The position numbers and the translations under genes were made by a program. Source: Rhodanobacter sp. AS-Z3 (GTDB lineage Bacteria > Pseudomonadota > Gammaproteobacteria > Xanthomonadales > Rhodanobacteraceae). Taken from it: DNA of 64,000 nucleotides. Below, piece by piece: positions 1-7,277 of the stretch; within the stretch, counting starts at the first letter, position 1, and every line of letters begins with the position of its first letter. The notes beneath the pieces were generated by a model. It saw nothing but the letters and a program-made list of their open reading frames with translations, did no database searches and was not told where the DNA came from. The stretch is from assembly GCF_029224025.1 (NCBI RefSeq), contig NZ_CP119392.1, forward strand, positions 3,743,001 through 3,807,000, written 5' to 3'.

Positions 1-506
1 TGCAACAGGTTGCGCAAGTCATGACTGAGCCCGCCAGCAAGCATCGCCAGGCTCTCGAAGCGCTGCGCACGGATCAGCTCGGCCTCGGCGCGGCGACTGG
101 CCCGATGCGCCGCGGCTTCGTCCAGCGCACGCCGCACCGCGCTGGCCAGTCGCGCCGGATTCTGCTTCAGGATGTAGTCGGTGGCGCCGTTGCGCAGGGC
201 CTCGATGGCCGCATCCTCGCCCAGCGTGGCGGAAACAAAAATGAACGGAAGATCGTCGTCGCGCTCGCGCAGCAGCTCCAGCGCCCGCTGCCCGGAAAAG
301 CCCGGCATGCTGAGGTCAGACAGCACGATATCCGGCGAAAAATCTTCCAGCGCCGACAGATAACGCGCCTCGTCATCGACCAGTTGCACCTGGTAATCGA
401 TGTTGTCCGCATCCAGTTCAGACAACACCAGCTCGGCGTCGAGCTGGCTGTCTTCGACCTGCAATATGCGGATGGTCGGCATGGTTCGATGCTGCCGGTT
501 TGGCAT
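1..506 (-). CDS. Response regulator receiver / histidine kinase hybrid, 3' part outside the window
   Basis: The reading frame is open from the start codon to the left edge, so the protein is incomplete at its C-terminus (about 168 residues visible). It starts with a receiver domain: an early acidic pocket (ILQVEDSQLDAELV), the phospho-acceptor Asp in DIVLSDLSMPGFSG, a Ser/Thr in FVSATLGED and a Lys in DYILKQNPAR. After a charged helix a kinase-type H-box begins (LAGGLSHDLRNLL), so this looks like a receiver domain fused to a histidine kinase. The ATG at 506 has a GAGG upstream; an in-frame ATG at 482 lacks a ribosome binding site. It is the third gene of a leftward two-component cluster, 84 bases downstream of a CheY-like regulator. 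Likely role: a phosphorelay step; the signal is unknown. Confidence 0.8.
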   Translation of the reverse strand, partial: MPNRQHRTMPTIRILQVEDSQLDAELVLSELDADNIDYQVQLVDDEARYLSALEDFSPDIVLSDLSMPGFSGQRALELLRERDDDLPFIFVSATLGEDAAIEALRNGATDYILKQNPARLASAVRRALDEAAAHRASRRAEAELIRAQRFESLAMLAGGLSHDLRNLL

Positions 507-590
507 GGCGTCCTCGTTACTTCCCTGACGTTGACACAGACATGGGCACGGCGGCGGCGCGGCAGGCGCAGCCGTCATGCACTGGTTGAA

Positions 591-1037
591 TCACTCGTGT
601 TCCGGCGCCTGATTGAGCACCGCCCAGAACTGCCCCAGCGTGCGTACCGCATCGAAGAACTGGTCGACATCGACCGGCTTGATGACGTACGCATTAGCAC
701 CCAGATCCCAGCTTCGCGCAAGATCACTTTCCTCGCGGGACGAGGAAAGGATCACCACCGGAATGCGCCGCATGCGTTCGTCGTCGCGCATTTGGGTCAG
801 CACGTCCAGTCCATTCATCCGCGGCATCTTGATGTCCAGCAGCACCACCGCCGGATTGCCGGGCTCGCGATGGGCCCAGGCGCCTCGCATGTAGAGATAG
901 TCCAGGCATTCGACACCGTCTTCCACATGCACCACCGGATTGGCCAGGTGAGCTTCGCCAAGTGCATCCAGTGCCATCTCGGCATCGGCCATGCTGTCTT
1001 CCACCAGCAGGATGGTTCGCAGCTCTTTCTTGTTCAT
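591..1037 (-). CDS. CheY-like single-domain response regulator (Rcp1-type)
   Basis: A 148-residue stand-alone receiver domain. The acidic pair is in LLVEDSMADAEMA, the phospho-acceptor Asp in AVVLLDIKMPRMNG, the conserved Ser in VVILSSSREESD and the Lys in AYVIKPVDVDQF. The longer loop between the second strand and the Asp (DYLYMRGAWAHREPGN) is typical of Rcp1-type regulators paired with phytochrome-like kinases. Its start codon overlaps the stop of the upstream sensor kinase by four bases (ATGA), so the two are translationally coupled and very probably partners. With no output domain it must act by phosphotransfer or protein binding, possibly through the receiver-kinase hybrid just downstream. 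Confidence 0.9.
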   Translation of the reverse strand: MNKKELRTILLVEDSMADAEMALDALGEAHLANPVVHVEDGVECLDYLYMRGAWAHREPGNPAVVLLDIKMPRMNGLDVLTQMRDDERMRRIPVVILSSSREESDLARSWDLGANAYVIKPVDVDQFFDAVRTLGQFWAVLNQAPEHE

Positions 1038-2827
1038 GTCTTGCTCTCGATGATGGCCCCGGCGGCGTCAGTGGCCGGCAGCGAAAAATGAAAATGGGCG
1101 CCCTTTTCGGGCTCGGCCTCGGCCCAGACACGGCCGCCGTGACGGGTTACGATGCGACGCACATTGGCCAGCCCGATGCCATTGCCCGGGAATTCGGACG
1201 CACGGTGCAAGCGCTGGAATACACCAAACAATTTGTCCGCATACTGCATGTCGAAGCCGGCGCCGTTGTCGCTCACGGTGAACTCGTAATCGCCATGGCG
1301 CCCCTGCTTCGCACTCACATCGATGCGCGCGACTTCGCACTGGCCGGTGTACTTCACCGCATTGCCCAGCAGGTTCTGCCACACCGTGCGCAGCATGTTC
1401 TCGTCGCCGATCACCATGGGTAGCGCCGCGACGGTCCACACGATGCGCCGCTCTTCCAGGCCCGCCTCGGCCAGTGGGCGAGCCTCGTCCACCAACGACT
1501 GCATGTCCACAGCCTGCAGCCGCAAGGCACCACGACCAAGTCGCGAGAACACCAACAGGTCGTCGATCAGCAAGGCCATCCGCTGTGCCGAACCGCCGAT
1601 CACCTCGAGATAGTGCGCGGCCTTCTCGTCAACGCGCTCGCCCAGATGCTGCTCGAGTTTCCGCGCGAACCCGGAGATGTGGCGCAGCGGCGCACGCAGG
1701 TCGTGCGATACCGAATAGCTGAATGCCTCCAGCTCGCGATTGACGTCGGAAATCTGGCTGACCTTGCCTTCAAGTTGGCGATTGAGCTCGTTCACCTGCT
1801 TCTCGGCCAGCGCACGCGTGGTGACGTCACTGACCGTCAGCAGCAAGGTGGGCACCTCGCTGTCCTGCTGCTGCAAACGCCGCGCATTGACTACCACGTT
1901 ACGTTCCAAACCGTCCGCGGTGCGCTGGGTCATGTCGTAATCCCACAGCTCGCGGTCACGCAACAGCACGTCATTCAGACGCTGCAGCAGCACGCTGTCA
2001 CTCCACGCACCGTCGCCGATTTCCGCCAGCGACACGGCCGACTGGGTCGGGTCCAGCCCATACAATTCACCGAAGGCATTGTTGACCAGCAAGGTACGCA
2101 GGTTCACGTCGAACAAGGCAATCGGCTCACGCACGGCCTGCAAAATCATCCGCGAACGCTGCACCGCGCGGCCCTCGCGGGTCTCCGCCCGTTGCCGTTC
2201 GCCGATCTGTCGTTCCGACATCAACACGATGACTGCGAGCAGGATCAGCTGGGCGAGTGCGGTTAGGGCAAGCACGATGCGCCCGTTCGACGCCTTTTCG
2301 CGAGCAGCCGCTGCGCGCGCCTTCAGCAAGACATCCTCGTTCGTCACGATCGTGGCAATTTCGACACTGATCGGAAACAGCTCGGCGGCGTCGTTCAGTG
2401 AGCGCGTGGCTCCCGCAAAGTCTCCCTTGGCCAGACGGTCCTGTGCCTGTTTCATCAGGGTAATGCGACCGCTCAATGCGTTTTCCAGCGCGCCAATGTG
2501 CATCTGCTGGTCCGGATTGTCGCGAGTCATTCCGCGCAGTTGCTGAACCAGTGCCGGCCCCTGCTGTTCGGCACGGTGAGCCCGCTGCCGGGTCGCGTCG
2601 GTGGCGTCTCCGGCCAGCATCCGATAACTGGCGCTTTCGCTGTCACGCGCCAGGTAAGCCAAATGATAAGTGACGGCTTTGATCTCGCTGGAATGGGCAA
2701 CCCACGCGGTTGCGCGCTGCGTTTCCTGGATGCTGGTGCGGGTCACCACATAAGGCAGCGCCACGATGAACAGCACCGCCAGCAAAAGACCGGCAGTACG
2801 CCAGCGCGGGGCTCCATTGATTTTCAT
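1034..2827 (-). CDS. Membrane sensor histidine kinase with extracytoplasmic sensor and PAS domain
   Basis: A 597-residue kinase. A transmembrane helix at about residues 11-29 and another at about 180-205 (IVLALTALAQLILLAVIVLM) enclose a helical periplasmic sensor resembling CHASE3. A PAS domain follows (about 225-340), then a coiled coil, the H-box FSYSVSHDLRAPLRHISGF, the N-box NLLGNAVKYT, and G-boxes DNGAGFD and GNGIGLANV. The H-box style is that of the Cph1/phytochrome kinase group. It should autophosphorylate and pass phosphate to the CheY-like protein encoded immediately downstream, with which it overlaps by four bases. No sensor ligand can be deduced. The start is the first ATG after a clear upstream gap. 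Confidence 0.92.
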   Translation of the reverse strand: MKINGAPRWRTAGLLLAVLFIVALPYVVTRTSIQETQRATAWVAHSSEIKAVTYHLAYLARDSESASYRMLAGDATDATRQRAHRAEQQGPALVQQLRGMTRDNPDQQMHIGALENALSGRITLMKQAQDRLAKGDFAGATRSLNDAAELFPISVEIATIVTNEDVLLKARAAAAREKASNGRIVLALTALAQLILLAVIVLMSERQIGERQRAETREGRAVQRSRMILQAVREPIALFDVNLRTLLVNNAFGELYGLDPTQSAVSLAEIGDGAWSDSVLLQRLNDVLLRDRELWDYDMTQRTADGLERNVVVNARRLQQQDSEVPTLLLTVSDVTTRALAEKQVNELNRQLEGKVSQISDVNRELEAFSYSVSHDLRAPLRHISGFARKLEQHLGERVDEKAAHYLEVIGGSAQRMALLIDDLLVFSRLGRGALRLQAVDMQSLVDEARPLAEAGLEERRIVWTVAALPMVIGDENMLRTVWQNLLGNAVKYTGQCEVARIDVSAKQGRHGDYEFTVSDNGAGFDMQYADKLFGVFQRLHRASEFPGNGIGLANVRRIVTRHGGRVWAEAEPEKGAHFHFSLPATDAAGAIIESKT

Positions 2828-2934
2828 TCAACCAGCAACCTCAAACGCTCAAACGGGGAGGGATCACTTCCCATTCTGCCACGTTTTTTGACGCCTTCAA
2901 TGACACGCAAGTCATTTAAAGTCTTCACATTTTC

Positions 2935-3345
2935 ACGAGGTTCGCTGGTGTAGCTGTCCACGTGGATCGGGCGTGGCCCGCAGGGCGGACTGAAGTCCAC
3001 CACCAGCCACGAGCTGACGGTGACGCAGCCACGGCGGCCCCGGTACCCGTCCGGTCGCGGCTACCGCACGGCGATGGTACGTCGCGTCATTCAGAGGCGC
3101 ATCGGCGATAGTGATGCTGCATCCGCCAGCCAGCTGAAGGATCGCGGGCTGCACAAACGGTCGGTCAATGGCATACACGTCCCTGACCGGCGTGACCGTA
3201 TAGAAACCCATTCGCGTCGATCACTTCCGGCAGGCCCTGCGGCACTTACCAGGGATACTGCCAGGCGTTGTCTTCGGTGAGGTTGCTGCCGTGGCCGGGT
3301 TCGTCGGGCTAGGAGGTTCATGAAAGCCGCCATGGGCCAGTCGTA
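2935..3345 (-). pseudogene. Relic of a GH92 alpha-mannosidase (C-terminal pieces)
   Basis: No intact reading frame is present, but two minus-strand segments in different frames match well-known parts of glycoside hydrolase family 92. Around 3249-3300 the sequence reads NLTEDNAWQYPW followed by a stop and VPQGLPEVIDA, where family members have a W-Y-V-P-Q continuation; a TAC to TAA change explains the stop. Around 2990-3211 another frame reads GFYTVTPVRDVYAI, then PFVQPAILQLAGG, and RHRQLVAGGGL, matching the usual C-terminal beta-sandwich. The roughly 300 residues that normally separate these motifs are missing. GH92 enzymes are exported exo-mannosidases. Flanked by LacI, a sugar transporter and broken mannose-pathway genes, it is best read as part of a decayed mannoside locus. 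The family assignment rests on motif memory only. Confidence 0.65.
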
Positions 3346-3486
3346 AACGCCGTTGATGTTGGCGGCGGTCACCGGCACCGCTGGTTGACATACAGACTCA
3401 GCTCGGGGTGAAGGTAGAAACCGCGAGATCGCATCGGGGTGCGTCGTCAGGCAGGGGCTCGTCATCGCAGCGAAGCCACCAAAAAA

Positions 3487-3500
3487 TTAGATCGTGCTAA
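3487..3500. promoter_or_regulatory. Imperfect palindrome, candidate LacI-family operator O1
   Basis: TTAGATCGTGCTAA is an imperfect palindrome around a central CG, as in many LacI-family operators. It shares the half-site TTAGATCGT with a second palindrome centred 101 bp downstream, just before the lacI-type gene. It lies between the GH92 relic and the regulator, so it could have controlled both directions. Confidence 0.5.
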
Positions 3501-3586
3501 ATTTACCCGAAAGCATCGAAATGAGGCTCTCTTTGGTGCGATACACGGTCGATCAGCTTGCGCGGGGCCGCTCTCAATCAGTTATA

Positions 3587-3602
3587 TTTAGATCGTTCCA
3601 AA
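3587..3602. promoter_or_regulatory. Palindrome, candidate LacI-family operator O2
   Basis: TTTAGATCGTTCCAAA matches its own reverse complement at 12 of 16 positions and has the central CG typical of LacI-family sites. It lies 9 bp before the start codon of the LacI-type gene, so binding there should repress that gene (autoregulation). With O1 101 bp away on nearly the same face of the helix, loop formation is possible. Confidence 0.55.
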
Positions 3603-3611
3603 TCGGGCTGA

Positions 3612-4667
3612 ATGATGGACACCGCCTCACCGATCCGCCGCAAGATCACCCTCATCGACATCGCCGCCGGCTGCGGTGTATCGCGCGCCACGGTGTCGCT
3701 GGTGTTGCGCAACAGCCCGCTGGTGAACAAGAACACCCGAGCGCGCGTCGAGGAGGAATTGCGCAAGCAAGGCTATGTCTACAATCGTGCGGCGGCCAAT
3801 CTCCGCCGGCAGACCTCGTCGAGTATCGCACTGGTACTGAACGACCTGGCCAATCCGTTCTTCGCCGAGTTCGCGGCCGGCGTCGACGAAACCATCGGCG
3901 AAGGCGGCTTTGTCACCCTGCTGGGCTGTACCAACGAATCGCCGCAGCGCGAGCAGGCGGTGCTCGAATCTCTGATCGAGCACGGACCTGCCGGGATCAT
4001 CCTGTCACCGGCAGAAGGCAGCAACGCGGCGCAGGTGCTTGGCGCGATTGGCAGACAGACGCCGCTGCTGCTGTTCAATCGCGAAGGGCGCGGTGACCTG
4101 CCCGAATATGCGCACTGGGATGTGCTGGCGCTGGACAACCGCCACGGCGCACAACTGGCCACCGAGCACCTGATCGCTCAAGGCCACTGGCGGATCGCCT
4201 TTTTCGGCGGCCATCACGACTCCAGTTCCTGTCAGCAACGCCACCAGGGTTACGTGGATGCCATGCGCGCGGCAGATTTCCCGGTCGCGGCCCACTGGCG
4301 TGTCGAATGCGCGCCGACGCGCGCAGATGCGGCGGCCGCTACCGCCAGCCTGTTTGCCGCCGAGCCTGCGCCCACCGCTGTGGTCTGCTACAACGACGCG
4401 GTGGCGATGGGATTGATGCTCGGACTGAACCGGCTCGGACTGCGGCCAGGCCATGACATCGCACTGACCGGCTTTGACGACCTTGCAGAAGCCGCCGTGT
4501 GTACGCCAACGCTGACCACGCTCGCTACTTCACCGCGAGCACGTGGCCGCCAGGCGGCTGAAATGCTGTTGCAACGACTACGTGACCCGGCGACCGAAAC
4601 ACGCCGTACCATCGCAACGGTGCAACTGGTGATTCGAGCCAGCAGTTGCCCGCCGCCCGCCATCTGA
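3612..4667 (+). CDS. LacI-family transcriptional regulator
   Basis: A 351-residue regulator of usual family length. The helix-turn-helix and hinge region are at about residues 10-60 (LIDIAAGCGVSRATVSLVLR, then NKNTRARVEEEL); the rest is a periplasmic-binding-protein-like effector domain, with SSSIALVLNDLANPFFAEFA and the late ALTGFDDL motif. It should bind palindromic operators such as those at 3487-3500 and 3587-3602 and release them when a sugar binds. The next gene, 25 bp away, encodes a sugar transporter, and remnants of GH92, fructokinase and 2-epimerase genes surround it, so mannose or a mannoside is the likely effector (inference). The gene is intact although much of its regulon is broken. 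An ATG three bases downstream is an equally possible start. Confidence 0.93.
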   Translation: MMDTASPIRRKITLIDIAAGCGVSRATVSLVLRNSPLVNKNTRARVEEELRKQGYVYNRAAANLRRQTSSSIALVLNDLANPFFAEFAAGVDETIGEGGFVTLLGCTNESPQREQAVLESLIEHGPAGIILSPAEGSNAAQVLGAIGRQTPLLLFNREGRGDLPEYAHWDVLALDNRHGAQLATEHLIAQGHWRIAFFGGHHDSSSCQQRHQGYVDAMRAADFPVAAHWRVECAPTRADAAAATASLFAAEPAPTAVVCYNDAVAMGLMLGLNRLGLRPGHDIALTGFDDLAEAAVCTPTLTTLATSPRARGRQAAEMLLQRLRDPATETRRTIATVQLVIRASSCPPPAI

Positions 4668-4692
4668 CTGCGCTGCTCTGAGGAAAACACCC

Positions 4693-6024
4693 ATGGCTTT
4701 CGCTACCCCGACCAACGCCGCTGCGAGCCATTCCGGCGGAGCACCACAGCGCTACACCTACTACCCGACAGCGCTGGCCGTACTCACCACGATTTTCTTC
4801 ATGTGGGGCTTCCTGACCTGCCTCAACGACATCCTGATTCCGCATCTGAAGGCAAGCTTCCAGCTCAGTTATGCGCAGGTGATGCTGGTTCAGTTCACGT
4901 TTTTCGGCACCTATTTCCTGATGGGCATGCCGGCCGGCTGGCTGGTGGCCAAGCTGGGTTACAAGAAAGGCATTGTCGCCGGACTGGCCATTGCAGGCCT
5001 GGGTGCGCTTGGCTTCTGGCCAGCGGCCGCCCTGCATCTGTACCCGCCGTTCCTCGGCGCGCTGTTCGTATTGGCCAGCGGAATTACCATCTTGCAGGTT
5101 GCCGCCAATCCGTACGTGGCCTTGCTTGGCCCGGAGTCGACCAGTTCCAGCCGACTCACCCTCGCCCAGGCGCTGAATTCGGCGGGAACCACGCTGGCGC
5201 CCTATTTCGGCGGCGTATTCATCCTCGCCAATGTGGTGAAGAGTCCGGCCGAGGTAGCGGCGCTGCCGGCGACCGAGCATCTCGCCTACCAGGCACAGCA
5301 GGCGCAGGCGGTGCAGGGGCCGTATATCTGGCTGGCGATTGCGCTGTTCGTGCTGGCGATCGTGGTCTGGCTGTTCCGCCTGCCGACGCTCACCGAAACG
5401 ACCAGCGACGGCGATCACGACAAGCATGGCTTCATCGAAGTGCTGCGCCATCCGCACTTGCTCTTTGGCGTGCTCGGCATTTTCTTTTACGTCGGCGCCG
5501 AAGTATCGATCGGCAGCTTCATGGTCAACTACCTGTCGATGCCCGACATCGGCCATCTCACCGAACAGCAGGCCGCCAATTACGTATCGTTCTACTGGGG
5601 CGGCGCGATGTTCGGTCGATTCATTGGTTCGGCGCTGATGGCCCGTATTTCGCCACGAAAGCTGCTCAGCACTTTTGCCGGAATCAACATGCTGCTGGTA
5701 CTGACCACCATGCTCAGCACGGGCAACGTGGCCATGGTCAGCATCATCGCCATCGGCCTGTTCAACTCGATCATGTTCCCCACCATCTTCGCGCTGGCCA
5801 TCGAGCGGCTAGGGTCGATGACCAGCAAGGCATCCAGCCTGCTGATCATGGCTATCGTCGGCGGCGCGATCATTCCCCAGATTCAGGGGCTGGTGGCCGA
5901 TCAGATCGGTTTGCAGCACGCGTTCTTCCTGCCCCTGCTGTGCTACCTCTATATCGCGTTCTATGGCCTGCGTGGCTCGCGCATCTGCAGCCTGCCGGCA
6001 ACAGATACCGCAACCGGCGTCTGA
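4693..6024 (+). CDS. FucP/GluP-type MFS sugar transporter
   Basis: A 443-residue major facilitator protein with about 12 hydrophobic helices. The N-terminal FFMWGFLTCLNDILIPHLK and the segment ILQVAANPYVALLGP are hallmarks of the fucose / glucose-galactose:H+ symporter group. It should import a monosaccharide across the inner membrane by proton symport. TGAGGAAAAC precedes the ATG as ribosome binding site. It follows the LacI-type gene by 25 bp, and its stop is separated by one base from the start of the broken fructokinase, so the three formed an operon. The mannose pathway around it suggests mannose as substrate (inference). The reading frame is complete. Confidence 0.9.
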   Translation: MAFATPTNAAASHSGGAPQRYTYYPTALAVLTTIFFMWGFLTCLNDILIPHLKASFQLSYAQVMLVQFTFFGTYFLMGMPAGWLVAKLGYKKGIVAGLAIAGLGALGFWPAAALHLYPPFLGALFVLASGITILQVAANPYVALLGPESTSSSRLTLAQALNSAGTTLAPYFGGVFILANVVKSPAEVAALPATEHLAYQAQQAQAVQGPYIWLAIALFVLAIVVWLFRLPTLTETTSDGDHDKHGFIEVLRHPHLLFGVLGIFFYVGAEVSIGSFMVNYLSMPDIGHLTEQQAANYVSFYWGGAMFGRFIGSALMARISPRKLLSTFAGINMLLVLTTMLSTGNVAMVSIIAIGLFNSIMFPTIFALAIERLGSMTSKASSLLIMAIVGGAIIPQIQGLVADQIGLQHAFFLPLLCYLYIAFYGLRGSRICSLPATDTATGV

Positions 6025-6025
6025 G

Positions 6026-6447
6026 ATGGCCGTCCATCCGATTCTGTGTTTCGGCGAGGCGCTGATCGACCTGCACGCAGAAGGTGTCGATGCCCACGGC
6101 TTTGCCACCCGCTTCGTGCCGTTCGCCGGGGGCGCACCGGCGAACGTGGCGGCGCGCCACTGCGCTGGTCTCACCCCGATGCCGAGGGTGAACTGCCATG
6201 CTATGCAGTCAACGTGGTTGATTCCACCGCCGCCGGCGATGCTTTTGTCGGCGGCCTGCTGTGTTGCCTCGCGGAACTGGAAGCCGCTGCCGACCGTATC
6301 GAGCACCTGATCGCAGAACTGCCGCGCCTGCACGCGATGCTGCGTTTTGCCGCCGCCTGCGGTGCACTCACGGTGACCCGCCGCGGCTCATTCGCCGCGA
6401 TGCCAACCAGCGATGAGGTGCCGGCCTTCATGGCACAGCAGGCATGA
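6026..6447 (+). pseudogene. Fructokinase (PfkB family) with large internal deletion and frameshift
   Basis: The first 45 or so codons (from ATG 6026) read PILCFGEALIDLHAEG and then FAGGAPANVAAR, the N-terminal substrate-binding motifs of PfkB-family fructokinases. From about 6160 the homology continues in the +1 frame directly with the C-terminal active-site region (VNVVDSTAAGDAFVGGLL) and runs to the stop at 6447. About 180 of the usual 300-330 residues are missing, and the two parts are out of frame, so no working kinase can be made. Intact, it would phosphorylate fructose to fructose-6-phosphate, the step after mannose-fructose isomerisation. It lies one base after the transporter stop and overlaps the next broken gene by ATGA, showing the former operon. 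Confidence 0.85.
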
Positions 6448-7255
6448 GTGACCCTCCGGACATTCGCAGCGCCGAGTTTCTGCGCAGGCAGATCGCGCAG
6501 AGGATGGCATTCCATCATCCGTGCGCTATCAATCCGCAAGTTCGCTCTTCCACAATTTCAAGGATGACGGCGCGATCTTTGATCGTTGCCATCGGCATCA
6601 GGACAGCAGCGACCGCTTCGTCTTGAACCATACGATGGTGGCGATCGAGTTAGCCGACGACGCGACGCTGCGCGACGAATACCTCGCCACTGCCTGCGCT
6701 AGTTGCACGAACTCCACCGAGATCCGCGCCGCGGCGGTTCGGCCTGAACTAGGCGTGGCGACCCGAAGCAGCTGTCCCGCCCCTGCGCTACCCGCCGGGC
6801 AACCAGAACAACCCGGCCAAACTACTGGTGCTGAGGGAACCGCTGCCGCGCGTGCGCGGTCTGCGACACGACTGTCCACCGCCCGGCACCTGATCGACCC
6901 AACGCTGGCACGCGCGTAGGGCAGCGAGTATGGCGGCATCGGCTACGGCTTCGCGCCGGACGGAAGCATCGGCGACGTCGGCAAATACTTCTGCATGCAG
7001 GCCACGACAGCAGCCGCCGCTGCCCTGCTTCACGCCCGCACGTGCTCGCCCACCCATGACGATTGGTACGTGAAGCTGGGGGCGTATGCGTGGCAGCATC
7101 CGGTGGATCACCGACATGGCGGCTGGTATCGCATACTCACCCGCGACAACCGCAAGGTCGACGACGAAAAGAGTCCGGCCGGCAAGACCGATTAGCATGC
7201 CATGGGCGCGCATCACGAAGTACTCGCCCTACTCCGCGACGGTGCTCAACCGTAA
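6444..7255 (+). pseudogene. Degraded AGE-family 2-epimerase / mannose isomerase
   Basis: Pieces of an N-acylglucosamine 2-epimerase family protein are spread over all three frames. From 6444: RSAEFLRRQIAQRMAFHHP; from about 6545: LFHNFKDDGAIFD and VLNHTMVAIELADD; about 6930: YGFAPDGSIGDVGKYF and MQATTAAAAALLHA; about 7095-7230: GGWYRILTRDNRKVDDEK, SPAGKTD, a TAG stop, then HAMGAHHEVL. The family has GKTDYH at this last point, so the TAG replaces a Tyr codon. Total length is about 810 bp against roughly 1200 bp for the family, so there is also an internal loss. In mannoside loci such enzymes convert mannose to fructose. Its start overlaps the fructokinase stop by ATGA. Confidence 0.75.
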
Positions 7256-7277
7256 GTTCTTTACCCCAAGGCCTCGC

